A stretch of 64,000 nt of DNA from Ceratotherium simum simum (lineage: Eukaryota; Chordata; Mammalia; Perissodactyla; Rhinocerotidae), in contig NW_004454182.1 in the NCBI RefSeq assembly GCF_000283155.1, positions 2,931,873-2,995,872 on the forward strand. The letters are read 5' to 3'. Under the pieces are notes generated by a model, which worked only from the letters and a program-made list of their open reading frames with translations, was not told where the DNA came from and did not search any database. Positions within the stretch are counted from its first letter, which is position 1, and each line of letters starts with the position of its first letter. Below, piece by piece: positions 11,976-23,560 of the stretch. The translations under genes were made by a program, and so were the position numbers.

Positions 11976-12872
11976 CTGATGTGTTATTTCTTTTAATGAA
12001 TACAAAATTTACATAAAATTAAATGCATATATCTTAAATTTTTAGTGATAAATATTCTGTTTCATTTTTAAGTTTATGGTATTCACAATCATAGACATTC
12101 ATGTAAGACCCACCTAAAAGAAGCTAAAAGATATTTCTATTACCCTAGAAAATTCCCTTGAGCTTCTTTTCAGTCAATGCCCATCTCCACTAGAATGACA
12201 ACCACTTTCTGATTTCTATAACCATTGATTTGATTTACCTTCTCATAAAATTCATATAATGGAATTATACAAAGGTATTTTTGGTGTCTTTTTTCTCAAC
12301 ATAATATTTTTTTGATATTTGTCAGTGTCATCACACAAGTAAATTATGTCTGTACAATCAATGTGAATCCCAGGAAATAGTACACTCTACCTTTGAGTGT
12401 CATTTGTGTGGATGTAACACAGTGTGTTCATCTGTTCTCTAGTTAATGGACATTGGGTAGTTTTCAGTTTCTGGCTATTTTCAATAAAGCTGCTATGAAC
12501 ATTCTTTACACTTCTTGCTGTTGGGATATATTTTCATTTTAATGGGTCATTTAGATGGGTCTAAGGATACATGTTTGAGTCATGTACTCAAACCCTGTGA
12601 CATGAGTCACAGGGTACACGTTTGTTTAAGTTTCTAAGAAACTACAAAAGAGTTCTTCAAAATAATCATACCATTTTATTTTCTGATCAGTAATGTATGA
12701 GATTTCCAGTTGGTCTACATCCTCATCTACACTTGGTATTTTCTGTCTTTTATTCTATCCATTCTAATGGATGAGGAAGGTATCTCATGATTTTAATTTG
12801 TATCTGCCTGATGACTGATGATGTTATGCCTATATTTCTTTGATAAAGCATTTATAAAAATGTTCCATATTT
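11976..12872 (-). mobile_element. Old L1 3' part (end of ORF2 and 3' UTR)
   Basis: The minus strand carries the wording of the L1 ORF2 C-terminus and 3' UTR. On the plus strand this is seen as the antisense phrases tttctggctattttcaataaagctgctatgaac, ctacatcctcatctacacttggtattttctgtc and gatgactgatgatgttatgcc in correct order. The element is 5'-truncated and has many substitutions. A palindromic block at 12571-12623 interrupts it. Confidence 0.75.
12574..12615. repeat. Two adjacent inverted repeats (double hairpin)
   Basis: Arms TTTGAGT/ACTCAAA (12574-12580 and 12586-12592, 5-base loop) are followed directly by arms ACCCTGTGAC/GTCACAGGGT (12592-12601 and 12606-12615, 4-base loop). All arm bases pair. 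The block sits where the L1 3' region should run straight through, and short near-repeats tacatgttt and tacacgttt lie on its two sides. Confidence 0.85.
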
Positions 12873-13079
12873 CAGGTTTTCTCACTTTTTTTTTCAACGG
12901 GGACACTCGATATTTTGTGCCAAATAATTCTCTGTGTGTGAGATTTTCCTATGCATCATAGGATGTTTAAGAGCATCTCTGGCCTCTACTCACTAGTTGC
13001 CAGTAGCACTTCCTCCCCACCTATGAAATTGTCAAATGTCCCTTGGTGGAAAAAAATCACCTTTGGTTGAAAACCATGG
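12873..13079 (+). mobile_element. MER20-like hAT (Charlie) nonautonomous element
   Basis: The left end caggttttctcac and the right end ggttgaaaaccatgg form imperfect hAT terminal repeats. Between them the order caaataattctctg, cataggatgtttaagagcatctctggcctctac, ttgccagtagca and gtcaaatgtccc follows the MER20 pattern. Length about 207 bp agrees. Flanks ccatattt and cccattat are compatible with a decayed 8-bp duplication. It needed transposase in trans and is fossil. Confidence 0.8.
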
Positions 13080-14665
13080 CCCATTATTTTCTTCAGTTTT
13101 GCAAATCTTAACCACAGTTATCTCTAGAATACCTAGAATACATATGATTGTTATTCAGCAATAAAAAGAGCTATTGACATAACTCCAACTAGGATAAGAA
13201 CCTTTAGACTACACAGAGTGATACTATAGTTCTTAAAAAATCATACTTTCTATGTTTTGGCAATTTCCTAGTACTCCATTGTGAGTAAAATGCTTTCTAT
13301 GGCTTCACTCCTATAGGCCTGCCAACAATAATACACTCTTACTAGAAAGAAATCGAAATTACAGCAAATGTCACAATGAAAAAAAAAAAAGTACTACAAT
13401 AATGTGTAACTAAGTCAGCCATAACATTTTCTTAAAGGTGTTCATGTGTTCTTTTGTTAAAAAAAAGGAGCTGAGCAATATATGTCCCAGGCTAATCATA
13501 TATGCTAGTCATATATAGATAGAAAAAACGCCACTGATTTAAAATTAATACATGATAATTATTGTATTTAAAATTTTAACTTTGAAAATTGGAAAAATAA
13601 TAGAATGAATCATGAATGTTTAACATTATATGGATAGGCAGGTTTATTTAAAATCAATTAACCTATTTCTCTTAAATTAATATCTCAAATTTCCTGAATT
13701 AATTTCTGAAAAGTTATATATGAGAATAGCTGTTAATATGAGAATTAATCAAATAAATTTTTCAGGCAAATTTTATTTCAATGGATCATCGTATATTTAA
13801 ACTTCCTAATAAAATATATTAGAAATTAATACACTTTTCTCTCAAATATGTATATATATTCTTTTCAGCCCTAATGGCAATCATAGTAAAAATTCACATC
13901 ATCAAGCTATCAATGGTCTCTATATTTTTGGCTCACATATCCCTAAAATTTAACACCTAAAACCTTGATATCTATGTTTACATTGAGAAAGAAATTTAAC
14001 AATAATATTAGTAGTTATAAATTATGTACTTTCTAGCATATTAAATGTTGGATATGTCCACTCTATATATTTTTGCCAAACTTGGTTTTCCATATTGGTT
14101 CATTCAGTTTATGGAAACTGCCCAGCATATAACTTAATTGCTGGGTCAATCCTTATTGTCAAACAAATCAACCAAATTCATGTTTTGTCAGTTACAGCTT
14201 GACTTCATTTATTGATCTAAATAGGCATTCTGTTAATACCACCTCACTTCTGAAACATAATAGAATGATGTAAAAGATAAATAGGTACATAAAACGATAA
14301 TCTTTAGGATTCCTGAAAGAAACTATCTTTTCTTTGCTGCCATGGGTGTGCTTTCTTGACAAACATCATTTTGGATCACCAGAGATATTACATTCTGGTG
14401 CAGTGCTCCATAGTAATATTTGGGGATGGTGATGAAATATATTTTGTAGAGTGGAATAAAGGCTGCTATTAAATAAAGGAAAGGTGAGGCCGAGAAGGGA
14501 CAGATTGCAGACTCTATTCTCAGACACATCACTTGTAAGAAAGAGTAGATAAGTAAGTTCAGGATCTGGAAAACCATTCCCTTAAAACTTCCCATCCCCT
14601 TTTACATCCTAAGTCTATGCATATCCTGTTTCAAAGATATTGCACTAGATCACTGCAATGATAAC
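13080..14665. other. Anonymous AT-rich stretch
   Basis: A short piece at about 13130-13180 (gattgttattcagcaataaaaagag) resembles plus-strand L1 3' sequence. The rest, including the 90-codon open frame on the minus strand at 14323-14595, matched nothing I recognise. Confidence 0.4.
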
Positions 14666-15104
14666 TGTGAGGGTAATCTTAGGTGTCAACTTGGCTGGGC
14701 TATGATGCCAAGATGTGTACTCAAACGTTATTCTGGATGTGTCTCTCAGGGTGTTTTGTATAAGATTAACATGAAATCAGTGGGCTTTGAGCCCCACTCC
14801 ATAATGTGAGTGGGCCTCATTCAATCAGTTGAAGGCCTGAATAGAAGAAAAGACTGACCTAGCCCAAGCAAGAGGGAATTCCTCCAGAAGACGGCCTTTG
14901 GATTTGCACTGCAGCATTGGCTTTCCTGGATCTCCAGCCTGCTGGCCCATCTTACAGATTTTGAATTTGCCAGCCTCCATAATCATGTGAGCCAAAATCT
15001 TAAAATATATCTCTTTATATGTGTATATATATATCTATACACACACACACACACACACACACGTCTTATCACTTCCGTTTCTCTGAAGAACTCCGACTAA
15101 TACA
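14666..15104 (+). mobile_element. Solo LTR, ERVL type (MLT2-like)
   Basis: Starts TGTGAGGGTAATCTTAGG and ends ACTAATACA. Inside, the order gtgtcaacttggctgg, tgagtgggcctcattcaatcagttgaagg, ggaattcctcc and cctccataatcatgtgagccaa fits the ERVL LTR class I know as MLT2. Five-base flanks ataac (14661-14665) and atgac (15105-15109) match at four positions, fitting the 5-bp duplication of ERVL. An AC microsatellite lies near the 3' end. No internal retroviral region remains. Confidence 0.72.
15038..15062 (+). repeat. (AC)n microsatellite inside the LTR
   Basis: An uninterrupted run of about 12 AC units, preceded by TATA-rich sequence, within the R/U5-like end of the ERVL-type LTR. Confidence 0.92.
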
Positions 15105-15594
15105 ATGACCACGTTCTCTTCTTTTCCCCTTCCGATCCATTGTCCACAAGAACTGAAATTATAGTTTTAAATGGATAGTTAAAATGTATCGCTCTCTCGT
15201 TTAAATCTTATAACATCCTCATGATCTTCTATGCTTATCCTTGTTAGAGCCTTCCTTACCTACAACAGCTCACAGTTATGTATTTACCGTCTAAATTCTC
15301 ACTCTTTGCAACATAACACAATATCTTATCATTTATTTTGTGTAGATAATCAGCCTCCTCGATTGGATTATAAACTACTCAAACTCACCAGGAAAATATT
15401 TGTTTACTTTAATAAAGGAAATAATCCTTCAAGTTAAAATGCATTTGTCCCTACTTTCAAAGAATTTACTAAAATATATTCTCCAAAAAATCCCTCCTGT
15501 GCCTCCCTCTAAATACCATAGATTGGAGTATAGCAAGGTCGTGCAACTGTATATCTCATTTAATAAAAGAAAAGGGTAAAAAAGAGGTTTTGTA
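15105..15594. other. Anonymous stretch
   Basis: Nothing recognised. Confidence 0.4.
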
Positions 15595-15870
15595 CTATTT
15601 CAGATAGTGTGTGGTTTTTGTGTGTGTATTAATGTTTGCACAATACGTCTTTTTCCATCCTTTTAATTTCAACCTGCCTATGTCATTGAATTTGAAGTGA
15701 GTTTCTTCTAAACAGTATATAGTTAGCCATGTTTTTAAAAGCCATTCTACCAATATTTGTCTTTTGGTTAGTGTGTTTAGATGATTTATATTTAAGGTTA
15801 TTGTTGATATGTTAGAACTTAAGTCTGACATTTTATTATTTATTTTTTGTTTCTTTCCTCTGATTCTCAT
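15595..15870 (-). pseudogene. L1 ORF2 N-terminus (apurinic-type endonuclease fragment)
   Basis: This 91-codon frame aligns with the first part of the L1 endonuclease. 'TLNINHLN' at residues 25-32 contains the equivalent of the catalytic Asn14 (residue 27), and 'CLEETHF' at 53-59 contains the equivalent of the metal-binding Glu43 (residue 56). 'LKLKGWKKTYCAN' follows. The active domain normally needs about 240 residues with a distal Asp/His pair, and those are absent here. The frame survives by chance, and no function is expected. Confidence 0.82.
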
Positions 15871-17399
15871 TCCTCTGTTTTTCTTTTCTTATCTTCCCGT
15901 AAGTTATTTGAACATTTTTAGGATTTCATCTTTATTTGTTTATAGTGGTTTTGAGTGAATCTCTCTAAATAGTTTACTTAGTGGTTGCTCTGAGTATTAC
16001 AATATACATATGTGACTTATCACAGTCACTATGATACTAAGTGACTAAGTGACACTACTAAGATCAACATTTTATCACATCAAGTAAAGTGTGGACATCT
16101 GACGTCCATATAATATGTCCTTTTCTTTTCCCACTTTTAAATGTCATTGTGTTGAATATCAGATGGTGTTATAATTTTTGCTGCTATCATCAAATCTGAT
16201 TTATACAATTCATGAGGAAAAGGGTAATCTTTTATATGTATCAATAATTCTGCTCTTTTCAATAATCTTTTTCTCACCTGCTACTCCAAGTTTCCTTATT
16301 TTATCATTTACTGTTTGTTTGAACCAATATTTAGGGTAAGTCTACTAGCAACAGTAGTAGTTTTCCTTTTCTTTTCTTTTCCCTTATCTGAGAATGTATT
16401 TATCTCCCCTGCATTCATGAGGGATAGGTTCACCAGATATAGAATGAGTGGTTGATAGTTCTTTTCTTTTAGCACTTGAAAAATATTGTGTCACTACCTT
16501 CTGGCTTCCATGGCGTCAGATGAGAAATCTGCTATCATTTGAACTTGTGTTCCCCTATAGTTAATGCATTGTTTCTTTCTGATGTTTTCAAGAATTTTTC
16601 TTTTCAGAGTCTTAGTTCTAATGTGTCTTGGTGTGGATTTCCTTAAGTTTATCCTCTATTGTGTTCACTTGTTGCCACTTTTGAGATGTTTTCAGTCATT
16701 ATTTCTTTGAATACTCATTTAGCCCCATTCTCTGTCTCCTCTCCTTCTGGGACTTCAACGATACAAAACTGAGATCTTTAATTAACATCTCAAAATCACC
16801 TGAGGCAATGTTCATTCTTCCTTTTTTTAGATTATTTTCTCTTTGTCATTCAGATTTGGTAAATTCTCTTTATATGTCCTCAAGTTCACTGATTCTATCT
16901 TCTGTCATCTCCACTCTATTATTAAACCAGTTTTAGTTTTGTTGGTTGTATTTTTCAGTTCTATAATTTCCACTTGATTCTTTTTTATAATTTCTATGAC
17001 ATCGCTGAGATTTTCTATTTTTTCATTTGTTTCAAGAGGATTTTTAATTACTGTTGAAGCATTTTTATGATGGTCGCTTTAAAATTTAAGAGCTGATTCT
17101 TTGCAATGTTGTCGATAGTTGCTTGTATTTTCTCATATATATTGTGATTTACTTGGTTCTTGTAATGAGAGGTAATTTCAGTGTTATGCTGTACATTTTG
17201 GCTATTATGTTAAGAGACATTAAGTTCTACACAAATACTTTATTTTAGCAAGCAGTCACCCTGTTTAGTTTTAGCAGGCAAATCTTGGTCTACTTTTGTG
17301 GGCTCTGATTCCAAGGATAATTTACATTTCATCTGCTTGGTTTACCTGGTGACCTTGGGTTAGAGCTCCCACTGGTCCCTGTAATGCTGCCCAAGGAAT

Positions 17400-17880
17400 C
17401 CCAACAGGATTCCCTTGGCCAGGTAGACGGTGCCTCTAGATGGGGGAAGTGAGTCTCTCGTTCTCAAAGACAAAAATCTTTTGGGGTTTGGCTACTTGTG
17501 ACAGGATTCCTCTAGCTGATGCTGCCAGGTCAAGCAGTGTCTCCTGTTGGGATTAGGGAATCCCATGCCTGGTGGCAAAGAAGAGTGCTTCCCAGACCAG
17601 GAGATTGTTGTAGCTGGTTACCCCCTTTCTGTGGGTGAGGGAAAGCACTGCTAAGGCGGAGGTCTTTTTGTGGTGGAATATCCCTTGCTGGTACCCCCAG
17701 CCACACTGTATTTCTCACAGTGGGAGAGAAGTCTGAGACCTGGGTTGAAGACAGAGTCAGGCCAAGTGCAGTTGTGGTAGAATCCCTTGCAGATGTGCCT
17801 ATCCACCCCGTTTCTCTATGGGTTGGGTGGGGGCCTGGCTCAGGTTGGGAGTGGAAAGAGAGTTCTAACCTGGTACTCTG
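17400..17880 (-). repeat. Diverged tandem units in the L1 leader
   Basis: A ggaatccc/ggattccc-type phrase recurs at about 17407, 17504, 17557, 17675 and 17779, followed each time by ttg/atg-c-tgg-like sequence and later by a ctgtgggtgaggg or tatgggttgggtggg phrase. Most spacings are about 97-118 bp. The minus-strand open frame at 17530-17916 repeats a 'W-G--ARD' motif for this reason. Confidence 0.55.
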
Positions 17881-18230
17881 GCCACGTATGCTTAGCTGGT
17901 TCTGCACTGAACCCATCTGCTGGTGGTGCCTGCCTGCTGTGTGTGCGATTCCCGTTCAATGCATGAGAAGAACGAGTCGACCTGTGCTGCCTTATCTCAC
18001 TAGCCTGGGAGTCAGGAAACTGTGGGAAACTTTCTGCTGGTGGTTGGGGATGCTAAGATGCCCTGTGGTTTTTACCTAGCTCACCTTCCCCCCCCGGCCC
18101 CTTTTCAGAGTTCTCCCTTGGTTGGATTTTGCCGTGTTTCCAGCATGTATGTGCAGCTGTGCTTAGCAGAAAGAAGCAGGGAGAAAGAGTCTACACCGTA
18201 TTGTACTGACCAGAAATTGGGGACCAAGTG

Positions 18231-19595
18231 ATAAAGGTTTATCTTAGGAATTCTAAATTATGTTTTCTAGGGAGTTTGAAAAATAATTTGCCTTTTTCTA
18301 ACTGGAACTTAATCCTTACTTTTGTTTTGCAATAACACTGTTTATCACAGATGCTATTAGAGTTCTGGAAGTTTGTTCATCTGCTCTTTTTTTCTTTCTT
18401 TAACTGGTTTCTGTGCTGTAGAGAGGAAACATTCCACGGCCATAGCCAAATTGAATATTTCTCATTCCTTTCCTTTGTTTTTCTCTAAGAATGCCTTAGT
18501 ACATTACTCCAGTTCAGAAAAAATATGAACTCAAGAGTAACTCTAATTTTCTTGGCTCTCTGGCTGGCTAGAAGACCAAAATACCATTTTTTCTACACCT
18601 TTGAAGATGAGTACCATCAATTAATTCTTATATGGAGATAGATCGTTGAAATGGTTCTTTAAATTTTTTCTTCATTTTCTATTAATAGGTAGGATATATG
18701 CAATGCAAATAAAAGCGGGTTCAGTGTTTTTTCTAAGAAGCTGAACTAATTTTTATTCATTTTTAATAGTATGGCTTTAATTATAATTGGGTTATATAAT
18801 TGTGTTCTACTGTAAGAAAGATAGAAATCTATTGTCATTTAGCTAACAGTCACATTGAGACTTTTCTCTCTTTATTTGAAATGTTTCTACTTCTCATTTC
18901 TTCAATTCCCTAACCAAAAGCAAAAAATATTTTATCCTCTTACTCTGTATTTCTTTTTACACACGTAGAGTTTTGCAAGTTATAGCCATCATCTTCCCCC
19001 AGTGATGAAAGCTAAACACTTTAGCAAATTCTTGTTAAACTCTGAAAAAGGAATTTCAGTTTCTACTTATATAAGTTCTATTGGGAAGTGAATGTAATCT
19101 AATTCTGTATTGGCAGATATTCGTCGAATTTTTATTGGTGGCACAATGGACTATTTTAGTACCTAGAGCAGCCCTAGAAAGAGTGTGGATGAGCTGGGGA
19201 GAAACAGCTTGTCAGTCCTCTGAGGTGATATTAGGACAATACTAGATATAAAAGCAGGCGGCTTATTAACCTACCTATGGATATACTAAATCTGTTTAAT
19301 CTACATAAACTAACATAATCGTCCAAAAAGAAAAAAAAAACAATTAAAGCAGAACACCTTAATCAAAAGTTTGCTATATTATTTTCAGTCAATCGGGTAG
19401 ATTATCTGATGATTTTTTGACCCAGTTTGATTGGCTTTAGGCTCACACGCATTGATGTTTAACTATGACAAAATGTTCATTTTACATGTTTAACTGGAAA
19501 TAGAATGTAAATTAGGTCTTAATTCAAAACCGATATGTTAGCATTTGCCGAGTTCTCTACAAAGGTGATTTGTCTCAGATAGCCACTTTTAAAAT
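18231..19595. other. Anonymous AT-rich stretch
   Basis: No gene or nameable repeat seen on either strand. A short A-run is at about 19329-19341. Confidence 0.45.
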
Positions 19596-19867
19596 GCTTC
19601 TTCAGGGGCTGGCCAGTGGGGTAGTGGTTAAGTTTGCAAGCTCAGCGTCAGCAGCCCAGGGTTTGTGAGTTCAGGTCCCGGGCACGGATTTACACACCGC
19701 ACATCAAGCCGTGATGTGGCAGCATCTCACATACAAACTAGAGGAAGACTGGCACAGATGTTAGCTCAAAGACAATCTTCCTCAAGCAAAAATAGGAAGA
19801 TTGGCAATAGATGTTAGCTCAGGGCCAATCTTCCTCACCAAAAAAAAAAAAAAAAAAAGCTTCTTCA
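19596..19867 (+). mobile_element. ERE SINE with target-site duplication
   Basis: Head ggggctggcc at 19605, body with gcagcatctcacatacaaactagaggaag and tail gttagctcagggccaatcttcctcacc, then 20 A. The flanking duplication gcttcttca is at 19596-19604 and 19859-19867. The body differs from the CpG-rich copies at many positions, so the copy is of middle age. Confidence 0.93.
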
Positions 19868-20374
19868 TTGGTAAACATCCAGATTATGAAATACATTTTC
19901 CTTGGATTTTGTGGCATACAAGTTATTCAACTGAAGTTTACTCCTAATACCTGACTACATTAGGATTAACATACATATACTTCAGAGTCAAATTTAGGAT
20001 GTGCTGTAAGTTTTAAATAAATATAGAAGTTAAAAATGATACTTTATTTCCAGGATATTATTCACGACCAGGAAAATCTGGTAAATGGCCACATCCTACA
20101 GACAACTTTTTCTGATCGTTTATAGAAGGCCTACAATATACTGTCATACAATTTATAGTCCCAGAAGAATACACACTAAGGAATCTGGTATAGAACAATA
20201 TGTTATGAACTAGAATTAGATTCTTTGGTAAGGCTATGAATTAAGGATGATATAAAAACAAGCATACTTGTGAAGAAGGGAAAGAATTTTAATACCATGG
20301 CTGAATCCCCTATCTTATGAGGGAAAAAAAAACCTCTAGACTGGATAGAAAAATAACGCAAGGGGAGTTTTTTT
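19868..20374. other. Anonymous stretch
   Basis: Nothing recognised. Confidence 0.4.
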
Positions 20375-20535
20375 TTTTAATAAGCTGCTATGTGCCAGAC
20401 ACATAATCTTGTCTAATAGACGTCTTACAAATCTTGCCATGCAAGTTGAAACAAAACAAAACAAACAAAACAGAGGTTCGGTGATTTTAAGTAAGTTGCT
20501 CAACATCACACAGATCACTTTTGTACCATCCTATA
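20375..20535 (+). repeat. MIR SINE fragment
   Basis: Begins with ctatgtgccagacaca and ends with the MIR core-to-tail wording gattttaagtaagttgctcaacatcacacag. An AAAAC-type tract (about 20451-20471) replaces the usual middle. MIR is an old tRNA-derived SINE mobilised by L2. Confidence 0.65.
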
Positions 20536-20539
20536 TTTC

Positions 20540-20705
20540 TTCACAGTACTTAAAACAATTCCATTCAGTCAATAATTAAGTCATAAATTGTTACCTAATG
20601 TCTGTGTGCTCTGGTAGAATATAAACTCCATGGCCACTTTTCCCGAGAATCTAGCCCTGTGTTTGCTCTTGATAAATGTTTGTTGTATAAATGAATGGCT
20701 GCTTT
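20540..20705 (+). repeat. L2 3' end fragment
   Basis: Contains gtagaatataaactccatgg, then ctagccctgtgtttgctcttgataaatgtttgttgtataaatgaatgg, which is the L2 terminal pattern. Confidence 0.65.
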
Positions 20706-20872
20706 AGGAGGGTGGATGGATGGGTCAAAAGGAAATAAGAAAGTAGGACTGAGAATTTTACAATGGTTTAATAGAATGAGGCTTCTCAGAATAGTTTTCC
20801 AAATCCAGGCAATTAAAGGTTTCCTCTATTTTCTATTTGAATTTATTCCACCTCATTAGCTTATTTTCTTCC

Positions 20873-21340
20873 TGTATTAGATTCCTGTGGCTGTTGTACC
20901 AAATTATCACAAACTTGATGACTCAAACAACAGAAATTTATTCTCTCACAGTTCCGGAGGGCAGAAGTCTGAAATCAAAGTATTGGCCATGCTATCCTCC
21001 CCACAGAGGCTGCCGGGGTAAACTGCTCTTTGCTTCTTCTAGCTTCTGACAGCCGCGAACACTCCTTGCCTTGTGGCTGCATCACTCCAATCTCTGCCTC
21101 AATGTTCACGTAGCCTTCACTTCTGTGTGATTGTGTGTCAAAGCTCCTTAGCTGTTCTCTTATAAGGACATTTGCGATAAATTTAGGGACCACTTGGATA
21201 ATGCAGAATAATCTCCATATGTCAAGATCTTTCATCACATTGCAAAGACCTTTTTCCTCATAAGGCAACATTTGCAAATTCCAGGGATTAGGACCTGAAA
21301 TCTTTGGATGGCCATTATTCAGCCTACTCCTCCTCCCTTG
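20873..21340 (-). mobile_element. MaLR LTR (MLT1/MST-like), minus strand
   Basis: Antisense order: gtggctgttgtaccaaattatcac, acagaaatttattctctcacagttccggagg, ggctgcatcactccaatctctgcctc, ctcttataaggaca, tgcaaagaccttttt and ggattaggacctgaaatcttt. This is the standard minus-strand look of a MaLR LTR. There is no second LTR or internal region beside it, so it is solo. The 122-codon minus-strand open frame inside it is not a gene. Confidence 0.75.
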
Positions 21341-21995
21341 CATAATTTATCATTAAGTATTTTTAGGATTTTCCATTTGCAGATCCTGGTTCAAACGCTT
21401 AAGCTTACAAAAAAGTGTAAACTAAAGTTGCTAAATATAAGTCTGTCCTTGGATTATGCAGAAAATTAAACTCTGTGGACAAATTCATTTCAGTTTAAAA
21501 GAGTGAAGAAAGAGAGTTTGGGAAATTGTGGAGGTCTTTTCATTTGTATCACATGCAGTATGAAATTTCACATTATGCCTTTTTCCATTCATTGGAAAAT
21601 AGTTAAAATTTGGTGCACATATTAGTAATTATTCCTCATGACTTCCCTTAAACTCAAACTTTCCTCAAATGTCTCATCTCCCTTTCTCACTTGTGAAACA
21701 ATTTTCATTTCTAACTCTGTATTTATTAACCTTACACTGAAGAGAGAACATAGAAAGAAAATTGACTAAAGCAAATGACCTATTTATTAGCTGAATAAAT
21801 GAAAATAGAGAAATTAGAAACTCCCGAATTATGTCTTATCTGAAAAATAGAATAAGTTCTAATATTATTCTTTGTGAAATAAAAGAGATAATAAATTGAG
21901 AAACAAGGAACTTGAATGGTTTACAAAGACATATATAATACTGATGGCAATAATCTCATTGAGGTTCTCATAAAATTAACTTATTTTTTAATAAC
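21341..21995. other. Anonymous AT-rich stretch
   Basis: Nothing recognised. Confidence 0.4.
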
Positions 21996-22412
21996 ATTTT
22001 AACGCCCATTACTGGTAAATTGTTGTTCTGAGACTTCTAAGGCAGCTTCCACCTGGGTGTCTTGGAAAGCTTGCTCTGTGTGAAGCCAGCTGCCATGAAA
22101 GAATTCTAAACCCCCGAGACCACCACGCTGTCAAGAAGTCCAAGTTAGCCATGTGGACAAGCCACATTGAAAGAGAGATGCCTGACTTTACTAGCTATTA
22201 ATTTGTCCAGCCATCTCAGCTCAGATGTCAGAAATATGAATGAAAAAGCCTTCAGATGACTCTGGCCCCACACATTATCTTATTGTCGCTTCAGGAGGGA
22301 ACCCAAGTGGCAACCAGCCAACCAAACTCCTGTAAGAGATTATAATAAACTGTTACTTCAAGTCACTAAGCTTTGGGGGTGGTTTGTTACATAGCAATAA
22401 ATAATTAGAACA
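21996..22412 (+). mobile_element. MaLR LTR, MLT1 type
   Basis: Contains cttgctctgtgtgaagccagctgccatg, ccagccatctcagctcagatg, gattataataaactgttacttcaagtcactaagctttggggg and ends gcaataaataattagaaca. These are MLT1 features, with the polyadenylation signal aataaa near the 3' end. The left edge is approximate. Confidence 0.75.
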
Positions 22413-22562
22413 CATTCCCTTTCCACAGATGAGGAAGTTGTGGCCCAGACAATTTAAGTAAATTGCTCAAGATCACACAAACAAGTAAGCAATAAATGTA
22501 GGATTCAAACCTAGCTCCTTCATTCTAACACATGTTCACGCCCTACCATACCACTCTACCTC
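22413..22562 (+). repeat. MIR SINE 3' half
   Basis: ccacagatgaggaagttgtggcccagacaatttaagtaaattgctcaagatcacacaaacaagtaag is the MIR core and tail with scattered changes, followed by ggattcaaacctagctcc and taccataccactctacctcc. Confidence 0.85.
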
Positions 22563-22934
22563 CGTCAGTCTCACCCTTGTTGTTTCCTTTCTCTTCCACG
22601 GTTAGCATCCTATGGAGGCCTTATCAGCTCATGAACTAGTTTCCTCCTCTACACCCTCTCCTCCTCCTTTTCCCTCCTCCTTCTTCATGATCATAATCAT
22701 CCTCATCATAACAGTAACCTCTTAAAGTTAGTAAGTCTTTACTAAATGCGAGGCATTTAGCATGTGACATGTGACAAGGATTTTGTATCTCTTCTCTCCT
22801 TAAATATTCTCACACACCATTCTACACATCTTAGTCAAATTGTCATCACTAGATTCTGCATTTAATAAACCACCTTTTTCTTACAAATTTTCTTTTCTTT
22901 TGGGATAAATATCATGTTCTTTATGGTATCTTAT

Positions 22935-23560
22935 TCTAGAAGGAAGGGTGAAAAATAAATATGGATATCGAGGTAATTTCAGGTGGTGATAAGTGTCATG
23001 AAAATAAATAAATGGAGTGATGCAATAGGGAAGATTACTCCCAGGGCATAATGTGGTCAGGAGACCACCTTGGGTATAGTGGTCAGACAGGGCTTCTCTG
23101 AGAAGGTAACAGCTAGGCTGAGATCAGAAAGATGGAAATGAGCTCACCAAATTAAAATCAAAGAGAAGAATTTACCAAGCAGTGAATATAACCAGTGCAA
23201 ACACCCTGAGCCTTAAAAAGCTTGAGTAATTCAACAGATTAAAATAATGTCTATTTTCTCAGAGATTAGGGAGAAAACAGTAAAAAAAAAAAAAAAAAGA
23301 TATTGGAGAAGTTATCAGGGCTGATTTATGTTAGACATTGCAGTGATAGGTAATTTGGCTTTTGTTCCTAGTATATTAAAAAGACAATGAAGTTATTTTA
23401 AAGGGTTAGTGCGCTATGATTTGTAACTGCTACTTAAGACGGCAAATGCAGAAACAGGGAGATCCGTTAGAAGGGGACTCTTGCATAGTTGAGGTCAGAG
23501 CTGATGGGAGCTCAGAAGGGGGTGACAGCAGTGAAGATAAAGAAAATGGATGTTAAAACC
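22935..23560 (-). repeat. Ancient L2-clade-like repeat, copy 1
   Basis: Phrases ggtgataagtgtcatg, cagacagggcttctctgagaaggtaac, gcaaacaccctgagcc, taatttggcttttgttcc and tcagagctgatgggag come in the same order as in the longer block at 28240-29560. The first part reads as L2 in antisense. A 17-base A-run lies at 23282-23298. The exact family is uncertain. Confidence 0.5.

Larger units (their letters stand above)
15595..18230 (-). mobile_element. 5' half of an old L1 (L1M lineage)
   Basis: On the minus strand, from right to left: a G/C-richer leader (about 17240-18230) with tandem units, a coiled-coil-like ORF1 area (about 16600-17150, antisense tttttcagttctataatttcc and caagttcactgattctatcttctg), further degenerate sequence, and then the start of ORF2 (15595-15870). 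The element stops inside the endonuclease, so the reverse transcriptase and 3' end are gone. Stops and frameshifts are everywhere outside the ORF2 start. Confidence 0.7.

Noticed and set aside
14323..14595. 90-codon minus-strand open frame, considered as a retrocopy of a host gene
   Set aside because: The product is hydrophobic and without a known family. There is no A-tail, target repeat or coding-like pattern around it.
17530..18079. Overlapping 128- and 119-codon open frames in a G/C-richer block, as a gene or CpG-island promoter
   Set aside because: The frames lie in the leader of a minus-strand L1 and arise from tandem units there. CpG is not dense, and neither product has a known domain.
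20975..21343. 122-codon minus-strand open frame
   Set aside because: It covers a solo MaLR LTR and has no protein similarity that I can see.
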